DNA from: Alcanivorax sp.
GTDB lineage: Bacteria; Pseudomonadota; Gammaproteobacteria; Pseudomonadales; Alcanivoracaceae
Reading direction: 5' to 3'
Length of the DNA stretch: 44,754 nucleotides
Assembly: GCA_022449455.1 (NCBI GenBank)
Contig: JAKUPL010000031.1
Coordinates: 1 to 44,754 of the forward strand
Part shown: piece by piece, positions 8,164 through 19,955 of the stretch
How the letters are laid out: each line of letters begins with the position of its first letter
Numbering within the stretch: the first letter of the stretch is position 1
Notes under the pieces: model-generated
Seen by the model: only the letters and a program-made list of their open reading frames with translations
The model's database searches: none
What the model was told of the DNA's origin: nothing
Program-made: the position numbers and the translations under genes

Positions 8164-8237
8164 TGTAGGAGCGGTCGTCCGACCGCGATGGGGCCGACGG
8201 AGAGCCAGCGGATCGCGGTGGGACCACCGCTCCTACA
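8164..8237. repeat. Inverted pair of REP-like palindromes
   Basis: Two 26-base units face each other at 8164-8189 and 8212-8237; both read TGTAGGAGCGGT at their outer end and ACCGCGAT at their inner end. Each unit also folds on itself (GGTCG-TC-CGACC in the left, GGTGG-TC-CCACC in the right). They differ at only two positions, and the two changes are compensatory within each small hairpin. TGTAGGAGCGG-type repeats are widespread REP sequences in Pseudomonas and relatives. The pair sits in the gap after aacS and upstream of the exported-protein gene. Confidence 0.85.
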
Positions 8238-8251
8238 GGGCAAGCCCCGGA

Positions 8252-10200
<1,949 letters not shown>

Positions 10201-10204
<4 letters not shown>

Positions 10205-12150
10205 TCTTCCTCCGTTTCAAAGTCCACCAACAAGGTGCCTTCAGAAACGCTGTCTCCGGCTTTCACGAGGAAGGCCCGCACGGTGCCGGGGGCACTGGCG
10301 CGCAGGGTGTGTTCCATTTTCATGGCTTCCAGCGTGATCACGGCCGCGCCGGCGTCCACGGGGTCGCCTTCGGCCACATGGCAGGTCACGATGGTCCCGC
10401 TCATGGGCGCGCAGAAATCCCCCGCGCCGCCGGCTCGCTCGCTCTCCCGAGCCGGGTGCGTTTCGATCTGATAGTTCTGTCCGTGGACGAACACCGTCAG
10501 GCGCCGGTCATCAAAGGAAAAGAGGGCAAGACCGGAAAGCCTGTGCTCACCCCAGTGCAGGTCGAAGCGATCATCGTGCCGATGCAGCGTCCAGGGGGCG
10601 GAGCGATCCGCCACGCTGGCCCGATCGTCGTCGAGCACCACGGTGAGGGCGTGTTCATCCACGCGCAGCGGCACCAGGGTACGCCGCCGGCCCAGCGGAC
10701 GCCAGGCGTTCAGCGCGGTCCAGGGGTCGTTGCCGTCGGCGCGGGCGGTGGCCACCAGGGCGGCGCCGGCCACCGCCAGCAGGGCCGGGTCCGTGGCCGG
10801 CGCCTCCAGCAGGTGCGGATGACGCTCCAGCAGGCGGGTGTCCAGCTCGGCGTCGGCGAAGGCGGGATCGCACAGCACCCGGCGCAGAAAGGCGGCGTTG
10901 TGGTGGGGGCCGGCCAGCGCCAACTGGTCCAGAGCGCGCACCAGCCGGCGGCGGGCCTGATCGCGGTCGTCGCCGTGGGCGATCAGCTTGGCGAGCATCG
11001 GATCGTAATAATCGGAAACACTATCGCCTTGCTCCACGCCGGCGTCCACGCGTACGCCGCCGGGCCAGCGCAGCTGCGTCACCGGGCCGGAGGAGGGCAG
11101 AAACTGCTGGTAGGGATTTTCCGCGTACAGGCGCACTTCCATGGCGGCGCCCTGGATGCGCAGCGCGTTCTGAGCCTTGGGCAGCGGCCGCCCGGCGGCC
11201 ACCGCCAGCTGCCAGGCCACCAGATCCTCGCCGGTGATCAGCTCGGTGACCGGATGTTCCACCTGCAGGCGGGTGTTCATCTCCATGAAGAAGAACTCGC
11301 CCTGGGGCGAGAACAGGAACTCGACCGTGCCGGCGCCCCGGTAGTCGATGGCGCGGGCGGCACGCACCGCCGCCTGGCCCAGTTCCTGGCGTTGTTGCTC
11401 GCTGAGACCGGGGGCCGGGGCCTCCTCGATGATTTTCTGGTGACGGCGCTGCACCGAGCAGTCGCGCTCGAACAGGTGCACCGCGTTGCCGTGGCCGTCG
11501 GCGAACACCTGCACCTCCACGTGACGGGCGGTGGGCAGGTAGCGCTCCAGCAGTACCCGGTCGTCGTCGAAGGCGTTGCGCGCTTCCCGGCGGGCGGCGG
11601 CCAGAGCCTCGTCGAACCCGTCAGCGCTCTGCACCGCGCGCATGCCCTTGCCGCCGCCGCCGGCCACCGCCTTGATCAGCAGCGGGAAGCCGACCCGGTC
11701 GGCCTCGGCTTTGAGGGTGGCGTCGTCGGCGCCTTCCCGGTCAAAGCCGGGCAGCACCGGCACGCCGCTTTCCGCCATGCGCTGGCGGGCGGCGGCCTTG
11801 TCGCCCATCAGGCGGATCGAGTCCGGCGACGGGCCGACGAAGATCAGGCCGGCCTCGGCGCAGGCCTCGGCGAAGGCGGCGTTCTCCGACAGAAAACCAT
11901 AGCCGGGATGGATCGCGTCGGCGCCGCTTTGGCGGGCGGCGGCCAGCACCGCCTCGATGTTCAGATAGCTGTCGCGGGCGCTGGCCGGGCCCAGGCGCAC
12001 CGCCTGGTCGGCCTCGCGCACATGGGGGGCGTCGGCGTCGATGTCGGAGTACACCGCCACCGTGGTCAGACCCAGGGCGCGGCCGGTGCGGATGATGCGC
12101 CGGGCGATTTCGCCCCGGTTGGCGATCAGAAGGGTGTCGATGGCGGGCAT
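10201..12150 (-). CDS. liuD: Methylcrotonyl-CoA carboxylase, biotin-carrying alpha subunit
   Basis: The 649-residue protein has a biotin carboxylase domain starting IDTLLIANRGEIARRI, with the glycine-rich ATP loop VAGGGGKGMRAV and EMNTRLQVEHPVTE, and a C-terminal biotinyl domain with EAMKMEH. The biotinylated lysine is residue 611, 38 residues from the end. With LiuB it converts 3-methylcrotonyl-CoA to 3-methylglutaconyl-CoA in leucine and isovalerate catabolism. It begins two bases after the liuC stop and overlaps aacS. Acetyl- or propionyl-CoA carboxylases share this architecture, but the liuABC neighbours decide the assignment. Confidence 0.93.
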
Positions 12151-12152
12151 GG

Positions 12153-12938
12153 TCAGTTCCGGTCCGGTTTCCAGTTCGGCGCGCGTTTTTCCAGGAAGGC
12201 GCTCAGGCCCTCCTGGCCCTCGGCGCCGGTGCGCAGTTCGGCGATCAGGTCGGCGGTGTAGTCGACCACCGCGTCGTCCACCGCGCTGCCGTCGGCCCGG
12301 TGCACCAGTTCGCGGGCACGGCGCTGGGCACCGGGGGCGCCGTCCAGCAGGGCGGCGATCAGGCGTTCCACGGTGGTATCCAGGTCCACCGCCGGCACCA
12401 CTTCATGGACCAGCCCCAACTGGCCGGCGCGGGGCGCGTCGATCACCTCGGCGGTCATGAAATAGCGGCGCGCCTGGCGCGGGCCCATGGCGCGCACCAC
12501 ATAAGGCGCGATCACCGCCGGCAGAATGCCGAGCTTCACCTCGCTCAGGCAGAAGCGCGCGTCGTCGGCGGCCACCGCCATGTCGGCGGCGCAGATCAGG
12601 CCCAGGGCGCCGCCGAAGGCGGCCCCCTGGACCCGGGCGACCACCGGCTTGGCGGCGCCGTCGATGGTGCGCATCAACGTTGCAAGACGGCGCGCGTCGG
12701 CACGATTGCGGTCCGCGTCCAGTTCGCCCATGGCGCGCATCCAGTTCAGATCGGCGCCGGCGGAGAAGTGCTTGCCGGCGGCGTCCAGCAGGATCACGCG
12801 GGTTCGGTCGTCGGCGCCGGCCCGTTCGAACGCCTCGATCATGGCCTCGATCAGGGTGTCGTCGAAGGCGTTGCGTTTGTCCGGATTGTCGAGGGTGATG
12901 CGGCTCACCGGGCCCTGGTTTGTGCTTGTTATGGTCAT
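12153..12938 (-). CDS. liuC: Methylglutaconyl-CoA hydratase (crotonase family)
   Basis: The 261-residue product is a crotonase-fold hydratase: NPDKRNAFDDTLI, the CoA-binding/oxyanion segment KHFSAGADLNWM and GGALGLICAADMAVA are all present. In the liu operon this enzyme hydrates 3-methylglutaconyl-CoA to HMG-CoA. The ATG at 12936-12938 is chosen because GGAGGAG lies seven bases upstream; a longer open frame exists but overlaps liuB. It starts 17 bases after the liuB stop. The general enoyl-CoA hydratase annotation would be the fallback without context. Confidence 0.9.
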   Translation of the reverse strand: MTITSTNQGPVSRITLDNPDKRNAFDDTLIEAMIEAFERAGADDRTRVILLDAAGKHFSAGADLNWMRAMGELDADRNRADARRLATLMRTIDGAAKPVVARVQGAAFGGALGLICAADMAVAADDARFCLSEVKLGILPAVIAPYVVRAMGPRQARRYFMTAEVIDAPRAGQLGLVHEVVPAVDLDTTVERLIAALLDGAPGAQRRARELVHRADGSAVDDAVVDYTADLIAELRTGAEGQEGLSAFLEKRAPNWKPDRN

Positions 12939-12955
12939 GGTTCGCTCCTCCGCCT

Positions 12956-14566
12956 TCACATCCTGAAAATGCCGTAGCGGGTGTCTTCGATGGGGGCGTT
13001 GAGGCTGGCGGAGATGGCCAGGCCGAGCACGTCGCGGGTGTCCGCCGGGTCGATGACGCCGTCGTCCCACAGCCGCGCGCTGGCGTACCAGGGTTGCGCC
13101 ATGGTTTCGTACTGCTCGGTCATGTCCGCCTGGAAGCGGCGCGCTTCGTCTTCATCCCAGTGTTCGCCTTTCTTTTTCAGGGCCGCGGCCTTCACCTGGG
13201 TGAGCACGCTGGCGGCCTGCTCGCCGCCCATCACCGAGATGCGCGCGTTGGGCCACATGAACAGGAAGCGCGGGTCGTAGGCGCGCCCGCACATGCCGTA
13301 ATTGCCGGCGCCGAAGCTGCCGCCGGTGATCACCGTGAACTTGGGCACCCGGGCGCAGGCCACCGCGTTGACCAGCTTGGCGCCATGCTTGGCGATGCCC
13401 TCCGCTTCGTATTTCTTGCCCACCATGAAGCCGGTGATGTTCTGCAGAAACAGCAGCGGAATCTTGCGCTGGTTGCACAGCTCCACGAAGTGGGCGCCCT
13501 TCAGGGACGACTCGGAATAGAGCACGCCGTCGTTGGCGAGAATGCCCACCGGAAAGCCGTGAATGCGGGCGAAGCCGGTGACCAGGGTGGTGCCGTAATT
13601 GGCCTTGAACTCGTCCAGGTCGGAGTCGTCGACGATGCGCGCGATCAGTTCCCGGGCCGGCATCGGCGAACGGGTGGTGGGCGGAATCAGCCCGTACAGT
13701 TCATCGGCCGGATAGACCGGCGGTCGCGCCGGGCGCACCTCAAGCTGATCGGGCTTGCGCCAGTTCAGCCGGGCGACGCAGCGCCGCGCCAGATCCAGGG
13801 CGTGGGGTTCGTCGTCGGCCAGGTGGTCGGCCACCCCGGACTGCTCGCCGTGCAGGGCGGCGCCGCCCAGTTCCTCGGCGGTGACGTCCTCGCCGGTGGC
13901 GGCCTTCACCAGCGGTGGGCCGGCCAGGAACACGGTGGAGTGCTCGCGCACCATGATCACTTCATCGGCCATGGCCGGCACATAGGCGCCGCCGGCGGTG
14001 CAGGAACCGAGCACCACGCTGATCTGCGGGATGCCGGCGGCGGACAGATTGGCCATGTTGAAGAAGATGCGGCCGAAGTGCTCCCGGTCCGGGAACACCT
14101 CGTCCTGGCGCGGCAGGTTGGCGCCGCCGGAGTCCACCAGGTACAGGCAGGGCAGCCGGTTCTCCGCCGCCACCGCCTGGCAGCGCAGATGTTTCTTCAC
14201 GGTGAGCGGGTAGTAGCTGCCGCCTTTCACGGTGGGGTCGTTGGCGACGATCATGCATTCCACGCCGGCCACCCGGCCGATGCCGCCCACGCAGCCGGCG
14301 GCGGGCACGTCCTCGCCGGGGTAGACGCCGTCGGCGGCCAGCGCCGACAGCTCCAGGAACGGCGAGCCCGGGTCCAGCAGGTGCTGGATGCGCTCGCGCA
14401 CCGGCAGCTTGCCGCGCTCGCGCAGGCGTTGTTCCGCGGCCTCGCCGCCGCCGGCGGCGATGCGGTCCAGTTTTTCCCGCAGTTGCTCGCGCAGGGCCAG
14501 GTTGTGGTCCCGGTACCCGGCGTACTCCGGCGCGCTTTTGTTGAGTTGGCTGATGATTTTTGGCAT
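12956..14566 (-). CDS. liuB: Methylcrotonyl-CoA carboxylase, beta (carboxyltransferase) subunit
   Basis: The 536-residue carboxyltransferase subunit has the expected segments [66 protein letters not shown] and the closing GIFRM typical of MCC beta subunits. It transfers CO2 from biotin on LiuD to methylcrotonyl-CoA. Length and C-terminus match the family. Its start lies three bases from the liuA stop, so translation is likely coupled. Confidence 0.94.
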   Translation of the reverse strand: MPKIISQLNKSAPEYAGYRDHNLALREQLREKLDRIAAGGGEAAEQRLRERGKLPVRERIQHLLDPGSPFLELSALAADGVYPGEDVPAAGCVGGIGRVAGVECMIVANDPTVKGGSYYPLTVKKHLRCQAVAAENRLPCLYLVDSGGANLPRQDEVFPDREHFGRIFFNMANLSAAGIPQISVVLGSCTAGGAYVPAMADEVIMVREHSTVFLAGPPLVKAATGEDVTAEELGGAALHGEQSGVADHLADDEPHALDLARRCVARLNWRKPDQLEVRPARPPVYPADELYGLIPPTTRSPMPARELIARIVDDSDLDEFKANYGTTLVTGFARIHGFPVGILANDGVLYSESSLKGAHFVELCNQRKIPLLFLQNITGFMVGKKYEAEGIAKHGAKLVNAVACARVPKFTVITGGSFGAGNYGMCGRAYDPRFLFMWPNARISVMGGEQAASVLTQVKAAALKKKGEHWDEDEARRFQADMTEQYETMAQPWYASARLWDDGVIDPADTRDVLGLAISASLNAPIEDTRYGIFRM

Positions 14567-14569
14567 GGC

Positions 14570-15733
14570 TCAGGCGGTCTCGTTGAACAGCTCGCGGCCG
14601 ATCAGCATGCGGCGGATTTCACTGGTGCCGGCGCCGATCTCATAGAGCTTGGCGTCGCGCAGCAACCGACCGGTGGGGTAGTCGTTGATGTAACCGTTGC
14701 CGCCCAGGCACTGGATCGCGTCCAGGGCCATTTGCGTGGCGTTTTCGGCGCAGTAGAGGATGGCGCCGGCGGCGTCCATGCGCGTGGTGCGGCCGGTGTC
14801 GCAGTTGCGCGCCACCTGGTAAAGGTAGCTGCGGCTGGCATTGAGGGTGACGTACATGTCGGCGATCTTGCCCTGCATCAGCTGGAACTCGCCGATCGCC
14901 TTACCGAACTGCTTGCGCTCGTGCACGTAGGGCAGCACCACGTCCAGGCAGGCCTGCATGATGCCGGTGCAACCGCCGGACAGCACGGTGCGCTCGTAGT
15001 CCAGGCCGCTCATCAGCACCTTGACGCCTTCGCCCACCCGGCCGAGCACGTTTTCCTCCGGCACCTCGCAGTTCTCGAACACCAGCTCGCAGGTGTTGGA
15101 GCCGCGCATGCCCAGCTTGTCCAGCTTCTGCGCCCGGGAAAAACCCGGGAAATCCCGTTCCACCAGAAAGGCGGTGATGCCGCGCGGGCCGGCGTCCGGG
15201 TCGGTCTTGGCGTAGATCACGTAGGTGTGGGCGTCCGGTCCGTTGGTGATCCACATCTTGTTGCCGTTGAGCACATAGCGGTCGCCTTTTTTGTCGGCGC
15301 GCAGGCGCATGCTGACCACGTCGGAGCCGGCCCCGGGTTCGCTCATGGCCAGGGCGCCGATGTGCTCGCCGCTGACCAGGCCGGGCAGATAGCGGGCACG
15401 CTGGTCGTCGTTGCCGTTCAGCCAGATCTGGTTCACGCACAGATTCGAGTGGGCGCCGTAGGACAGCCCCACGGAGGCGGAGGCCCGGGAGATTTCCTCC
15501 ATCACCAGGGTGTGGGCCAGGTAGCCCAGGCCGGCGCCGCCGTATTCCTCGCCCACGGTAATGCCGAGCACGCCCAGGTCGCCGAGCTTCTTCCACAGGG
15601 CGTTGGGAAACTGGTTGTCGCGATCCAGTTGTTCCGCCAGGGGCGCGATTTCGTTGCGGGCGAAGGCGCGGGCGCTGTCGCGCAGGGCCTCCAGGGTGTC
15701 GTCCAGTTGAAAGTCCAGGCCGCCGTTGAACAT
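14570..15733 (-). CDS. liuA: Isovaleryl-CoA dehydrogenase
   Basis: The 387-residue acyl-CoA dehydrogenase has [16 protein letters not shown] and [17 protein letters not shown] in the FAD-binding middle domain and the C-terminal signature ending [14 protein letters not shown]. The catalytic base is Glu247 in [12 protein letters not shown], the position that distinguishes isovaleryl-CoA dehydrogenases from the short- and medium-chain enzymes. It oxidises isovaleryl-CoA to 3-methylcrotonyl-CoA, passing electrons to ETF. It is the first catabolic gene after liuR and shares its transcript with liuBCD-aacS. Confidence 0.94.
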   Translation of the reverse strand: MFNGGLDFQLDDTLEALRDSARAFARNEIAPLAEQLDRDNQFPNALWKKLGDLGVLGITVGEEYGGAGLGYLAHTLVMEEISRASASVGLSYGAHSNLCVNQIWLNGNDDQRARYLPGLVSGEHIGALAMSEPGAGSDVVSMRLRADKKGDRYVLNGNKMWITNGPDAHTYVIYAKTDPDAGPRGITAFLVERDFPGFSRAQKLDKLGMRGSNTCELVFENCEVPEENVLGRVGEGVKVLMSGLDYERTVLSGGCTGIMQACLDVVLPYVHERKQFGKAIGEFQLMQGKIADMYVTLNASRSYLYQVARNCDTGRTTRMDAAGAILYCAENATQMALDAIQCLGGNGYINDYPTGRLLRDAKLYEIGAGTSEIRRMLIGRELFNETA

Positions 15734-15808
15734 CTGTGTCTCCTGTCGGGGGAGCCGCGCGGATTGTTGTGGGTATGCGGGCTCGGCGTGTCGGTGAAGT
15801 CGCGCCGG

Positions 15809-16183
15809 TCAGAGCGCGGTCAGGGCCTGCCGGGTGCGGGCCTCGGCGTCGTCCAGTTCGGTTTGCAGTACGTGAATGTCCGCCAGTTGCCGTTCCAGTT
15901 GCGCCCGTTTGTCGGCGATCCGCTCCAGCAGGGCTTCCAGTTGCTGGCGGTTGTCGCTGGCCGGGCGGTACATGCGGATCAGGTCGCGGGATTCCGCCAG
16001 GGAAAAGCCCAGCCGTTTGCCGCGCAGGATCAGTTTCAGGGTGGTGCGGTCCGCCGGCGAGTAGATGCGGGTCTGGCCGCGGCGCCGGGGGCTGAGCAGG
16101 CCCTGGTCCTCGTAGAAGCGAATGGTGCGCGTGGTGACGTCGAATTCCCGGGCCAGCTCACCGATTGAATAGGTCGTGGTCAT
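15809..16183 (-). CDS. liuR: MerR-family regulator of leucine/isovalerate catabolism
   Basis: This 124-residue MerR protein has an N-terminal winged helix (YSIGELAREFDVTTRTIRFYED, residues 5-26, then GLLSPRRRGQTRIYSPADR) and a long coiled-coil helix (LEALLERIADKRAQLERQL). It lacks the extra cysteines of metal-sensing MerR proteins. LiuR repressors control liu operons in Proteobacteria. Here the gene heads the operon and a 16-bp palindrome sits 21-36 bases upstream of its start, implying autoregulation plus control of the downstream genes. Gap to liuA is 75 bases. Confidence 0.9.
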   Translation of the reverse strand: MTTTYSIGELAREFDVTTRTIRFYEDQGLLSPRRRGQTRIYSPADRTTLKLILRGKRLGFSLAESRDLIRMYRPASDNRQQLEALLERIADKRAQLERQLADIHVLQTELDDAEARTRQALTAL

Positions 16184-16203
16184 GGTCGGGAGAGTAGGGG
16201 AAG

Positions 16204-16219
16204 TTTACGTTAACGTAAA
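16204..16219. promoter_or_regulatory. LiuR operator (perfect 16-bp palindrome)
   Basis: TTTACGTTAACGTAAA is fully symmetric and closely resembles the reported LiuR motif of gammaproteobacteria. It is 21 bases upstream of the liuR ATG and 90 bases from the divergent kinase gene. No good -35/-10 pair could be called around it. Confidence 0.82.
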
Positions 16220-16308
16220 GTGGCTCCCTGTGTCGGCGAGCGGGGCTCTGGTCTGGTGGGGTGGGGGGTGTTACCTTTAGCGCCCGCTGGTTCCGAGGGT
16301 AGGGAACG

Positions 16309-18528
16309 GTGATTTACCGTAAAGATCGCAAGGTCCTCAAAAGAGTGGATTTCGGGGCCGCCAAGAACTCCCTGATGGGGGTGCTGGCGGCCCTTGTGGT
16401 TTACGCGCTGGTGATCGCCTGGGGCCGGGTGTACGAGGCGTTTCAGCTGGAGACGCTGCTGGTCGGCGGCGCGGTGGTGGTGGTGACCGCCTTCCGGCTG
16501 TGGCTGGTGGCCCGTTTCGACGCCCTGTACGGCGCCGGGCCGGCGCGCTGGCGCAAGCTGTTCGCGTTCGGTTTGATACTGCACGCCCTGGTGTGGGGCC
16601 TGCTGCCGGCTTGGCTGGTATGGCGGGTGGGCACCGGCTTCAACTTCTTCGTGGTGATCCTCTACAACGTGGGTGTGACCACCGCTCTGGGCAGCTCCTG
16701 GATGGCCGGGCTGAAGGTGCGGCAGGTCTATATTCTGCTCATGTTCCTGCCGGTGATCGGCGCCCTGTTTCTGGGCGGCGGGCTGCGTGAGTGGCTGCTG
16801 GCGCTGCTGGTGGCGGCCTACACCTTCTACCTGTTCCGGTTGTACCGCGGCCAGTACGAGCTGTTCTGGCACGCCGTCACCCGCGAACGCCGGGGCGGCG
16901 GCGCGGAGCGGCGCCGCGAGCTGCCGGCCAGTACCGATATCCAATTGAGCCTGGTTTATCGCCTGGCCCACGAACTGCGCACGCCGATGAATTCGGTGAT
17001 GGGCATGATGTCGCTGCTGGAAGACACCCGCCTGGACGATGAGCAGAAGGAATATCTGCAGGTGGCGGGGCAGAGCGGCAAGCTGATGATCACCCTGATC
17101 GACGACGTGCTCGATTATTCCCGCATTCTCACCGGTCGCATCACCCTGAGCCCCGATTATTTCGACCTGCGCGGCGCCATGGAGCAGCTTCTGGAGGCAT
17201 TCGGGCCGATGGCCCAGGCCAAGGGCCTGGAGCTGGCGGCGGTGGTGGATCGTCTGCTGCCCAAGCGGGTGCGCGGCGACCGGGATCGGCTGATGCAGGT
17301 GCTCACCAATCTGCTCAGCAACGCGATCAAGTTCAGCGAACGGGGCGAAGTGCGCATGGATGTGGACTTCACCGCCGAGGGCGAGCACGACGGTGTGCTG
17401 CGGGTGCGGGTCAGCGACCAGGGCGCCGGCATGAACACCGAGACCCTCAAGCACCTGTTCGAGGACCAGTTTCTGGACGGCGCCGTGGATGCCTTCGCGG
17501 TGCGCCACACCGGCTTCGGTTTGCTGGTCTGCAAGGGCCTGATCGAGGCCATGGGCGGTGCCATCGGCGCGGAGAGCGTGGAAGGCGAGGGCTCCACCTT
17601 CTGGTTCACCGTGCGCCTGGGCATGCAGGCGGACATGAGCGAAAGCTCCAAGCTGAGCGGCGCCATGGCCGAGATCCAGGGCGTGGTGGTGGGCGCCGGC
17701 GCCGGCTCCCTGGCCTGCCTGCAGGAGGAGTTCGAGGCGTTGGGCAGCCAGTGCCAGGGCGCCCGCGACTACGACCACGCGCTGCAGGCGCTGCGCGCCG
17801 GCCATCGGGAGCAGGCGGAGTTCGACCTGCTGCTGGTGGACACCCACGGTCGCCGCGAGCTGGCCCTGAACCTGTGCCGCAATGTGCTCGAGGATCCCAG
17901 TTTGCGACCGGTCAAGCTGATGCTGATGTGCACCATCGAGGAACGGGGTGAGCCCACCGTGCAACGGCTGGTGGATAAGCACGGCCTGGTGACCCTGGTG
18001 CGCCCGGTGCACCGCACCGGCCTGCGCATCGCCCTGGGCCGCCTGCTGGGCGTGCCGCGCTCCCAGCCGGTGCAGGACCTGCCCACGGAAACCCCGGAAG
18101 AGCGTCAGCGGCGCAAGCTCTATCGCCTGCTGCTGGTGGAGGACAACGAGGTCAATCAGCTGGTCACCCGGGGCATGCTCAGTAAACTGGGCTACCAGGT
18201 GAAAACCGTCAACAACGCGGAAACCGCCCTGGCCCTGCTCGATCAGGAAAACTTCGACCTGGTGCTGATGGACTGCATGATGCCGGATCTGGACGGCTTC
18301 GCCGCCACCCGGGATCTGCGTGAGCGCGAGCAGCGCGAGCAGCGCCCGCGCACGCCGGTGATCGCGATCACCGCCAACACCGCCGAAGGGGCCCAGGCCC
18401 GCTGCCTGGCCGCCGGCATGGATGACTTTCTCGCCAAACCCGTGCATCTTCAGGAACTGGAGACGGTACTGCGCCGCTGGCTGTCCCGGGAAGACGACAG
18501 CGCGGCGGAGGAACCGGACAGCGAATGA
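16309..18528 (+). CDS. Membrane hybrid sensor histidine kinase
   Basis: The 739-residue protein starts at a GTG preceded by AGGGA. About six transmembrane segments occupy residues 20-180. A HisKA domain follows with His221 in AHELRTPMN, then a HATPase domain (NLLSNAIKFS, VSDQGAGM). The usual GTGLGL box is altered to HTGFGLLVCKGL and the ATP lid before it is short and atypical. Residues about 450-590 look like a degenerate receiver (LLLVDTHG), and 605-730 are a complete receiver with phospho-acceptor Asp655 in LVLMDCMMPD and the lysine in LAKPVH. It resembles RpfC/BarA-type kinases without a periplasmic sensor or an Hpt domain. A separate phosphotransfer protein is therefore expected. The signal is unknown. 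Confidence 0.85.
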   Translation: MIYRKDRKVLKRVDFGAAKNSLMGVLAALVVYALVIAWGRVYEAFQLETLLVGGAVVVVTAFRLWLVARFDALYGAGPARWRKLFAFGLILHALVWGLLPAWLVWRVGTGFNFFVVILYNVGVTTALGSSWMAGLKVRQVYILLMFLPVIGALFLGGGLREWLLALLVAAYTFYLFRLYRGQYELFWHAVTRERRGGGAERRRELPASTDIQLSLVYRLAHELRTPMNSVMGMMSLLEDTRLDDEQKEYLQVAGQSGKLMITLIDDVLDYSRILTGRITLSPDYFDLRGAMEQLLEAFGPMAQAKGLELAAVVDRLLPKRVRGDRDRLMQVLTNLLSNAIKFSERGEVRMDVDFTAEGEHDGVLRVRVSDQGAGMNTETLKHLFEDQFLDGAVDAFAVRHTGFGLLVCKGLIEAMGGAIGAESVEGEGSTFWFTVRLGMQADMSESSKLSGAMAEIQGVVVGAGAGSLACLQEEFEALGSQCQGARDYDHALQALRAGHREQAEFDLLLVDTHGRRELALNLCRNVLEDPSLRPVKLMLMCTIEERGEPTVQRLVDKHGLVTLVRPVHRTGLRIALGRLLGVPRSQPVQDLPTETPEERQRRKLYRLLLVEDNEVNQLVTRGMLSKLGYQVKTVNNAETALALLDQENFDLVLMDCMMPDLDGFAATRDLREREQREQRPRTPVIAITANTAEGAQARCLAAGMDDFLAKPVHLQELETVLRRWLSREDDSAAEEPDSE

Positions 18529-18557
18529 AGCACAACCAATAACAAGAGGAACGCGCG

Positions 18558-19253
18558 ATGAGTCGACGGGCCTTGCTGTTGGGCGCCACCGGGTTGGTGG
18601 GCGGACATTGCCTGCGGAAGCTGCTGGAATGCGACGAGTATCAGGAAGTCCGGGTGCTGACCCGGCGGCCGGTGGGGATCGAGCATCCCAAGCTGGTGGA
18701 GCGGGTGATCGACCCGGGTGACATCGAGCAGCATCGGGATTTCTTCGCCGTGGACGATGTGTTCTGCGCCCTCGGCACCACGCTCAAACAGGCCGGCTCC
18801 AAGGAGGCGTTCCGGCGCATCGATCTGGATCTGGTGGTGCGCATCGGTGGCATCGCCCGGGACGCCGGCGTGCAGCGCTTCCTGCTGGTGTCGGCGGTCA
18901 ACGCCAACGCCCATTCGCCGTTCTTCTACGCACGCATCAAGGGGCAGCTGGAGCGCGAGCTGAAAGCCCTCAAACTGCCGCTGCTGGCCCTGTTCCAGCC
19001 GTCGCTGCTGCTTGGTGAGCGGGAAACGCCGCGCCCGGTGGAAGCGTTCGGCATCCGCTTTTCCAAGATCGTCGACCCGATCACCCGCTGGACCGACGCC
19101 CACTGGCTGCCGGTGAGCGGTGAGCGGGTGGCCGAGGCGCTGCTGGGCATGGCGCTGATGGGCCCGGACACCGGCACCTATCGGGTGCGTTTCCGCGATT
19201 TCGTGGTCTATGCCGGCAAGTACCGGGACAAGTATCTGCGTTCGGCGTCCTGA
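18558..19253 (+). CDS. NAD(P)-binding oxidoreductase, TIP30/HTATIP2-like
   Basis: The 231-residue protein has an N-terminal Rossmann motif ([18 protein letters not shown]) and a YxxxK pair in [11 protein letters not shown], as in atypical short-chain dehydrogenases. The central segments [19 protein letters not shown] and [16 protein letters not shown] are typical of the TIP30-like group. Substrates of bacterial members are unknown. It begins 29 bases after the kinase stop with an AAGAGGAA ribosome-binding site, so it may be in the same transcript. Confidence 0.8.
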   Translation: MSRRALLLGATGLVGGHCLRKLLECDEYQEVRVLTRRPVGIEHPKLVERVIDPGDIEQHRDFFAVDDVFCALGTTLKQAGSKEAFRRIDLDLVVRIGGIARDAGVQRFLLVSAVNANAHSPFFYARIKGQLERELKALKLPLLALFQPSLLLGERETPRPVEAFGIRFSKIVDPITRWTDAHWLPVSGERVAEALLGMALMGPDTGTYRVRFRDFVVYAGKYRDKYLRSAS

Positions 19254-19291
19254 AGCGTGACGCCGGATTCCATCCCCACCAAGGAGAAACC

Positions 19292-19774
19292 ATGAGCTTC
19301 GTCACCTGCGACCTGTGCGACGACAACGCCGACATCGTATCCGTGGTCACCGGCCTGCACTGGTTCAGCTACGGCGGCCGGGCCGCCTTCGGCGGTGAAA
19401 TCGTCACCGTGAAATGCTTCGAGGACAATTCCCGGGTCAAGGAGCACCTCGGCACCGACGGCAAGGGCAAGGTACTGGTGGTGGACGGCGGCGGCAGCCT
19501 GCGCAATGCGCTGATCGGCGACATGATCGCGGAGAACGCGGTGAAGAACGGCTGGGAAGGGGTGATCATCCACGGCGCCTGCCGCGATGTGGACGAGCTG
19601 GCGAAACTGGACATCGGTGTGCTCACCCTGGGCTGCGTGCCGATCAAATCCGTGCGCCGCGACGAAGGCCAGCTCAATATCGACATCACCTTCGGTGGCG
19701 TCACCTTTCACCCCGGTGACTACGTGTACGCCGACAACAACGGTGTCATCACCGCCCCCCGCGCGCTGCTCTGA
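19292..19774 (+). CDS. rraA: RraA family protein (RNase E inhibitor / HMG aldolase fold)
   Basis: The 160-residue protein starts TCDLCDDN, typical of RraA, and keeps [20 protein letters not shown] followed by ACRDVDEL, which contains the Gly...Arg-x-Asp motif shared with class II 4-hydroxy-4-methyl-2-oxoglutarate aldolases. RraA proteins bind RNase E and reduce its activity; members of this fold can also have aldolase or oxaloacetate decarboxylase activity, and the sequence does not separate these. It follows the previous gene by 38 bases with GGAGAA before the ATG and ends at a hairpin terminator. Confidence 0.88.
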   Translation: MSFVTCDLCDDNADIVSVVTGLHWFSYGGRAAFGGEIVTVKCFEDNSRVKEHLGTDGKGKVLVVDGGGSLRNALIGDMIAENAVKNGWEGVIIHGACRDVDELAKLDIGVLTLGCVPIKSVRRDEGQLNIDITFGGVTFHPGDYVYADNNGVITAPRALL

Positions 19775-19780
19775 GCGCCG

Positions 19781-19810
19781 CCGGGGCCGCGTCCGCCGGC
19801 CCCGGTTTTT
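19781..19810 (+). terminator. Rho-independent terminator after rraA
   Basis: An 8-bp GC stem (CCGGGGCC / GGCCCCGG) with a 9-base loop is followed directly by TTTTT. It ends the kinase-rraA group seven bases after the rraA stop. Confidence 0.85.
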
Positions 19811-19955
19811 CCCACGTTTTGCGAAAATTTATAGTTTCGGTGCGTCGCCCGGCAGCCAGTCGGTTGTCCGACGTATAGGATGTGTCGGATTATTGTGCCG
19901 GGCGGTTGCCAACCGGGTGACGCCGTTATGTTGCATTCTCAAGGGGTGGACCTAC

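Noticed and set aside
12920-16168. A 1082-codon open frame on the plus strand across liuC-liuB-liuA-liuR
   Set aside because: It is entirely antisense to well-recognised liu genes, is rich in Gly/Ala/His/Gln from GC-biased codons, and has no family features; it is a typical high-GC shadow.
16210-18447. A 745-codon minus-strand frame opposite the histidine kinase
   Set aside because: The kinase motifs are on the plus strand; this frame is low-complexity His/Gln/Ala.
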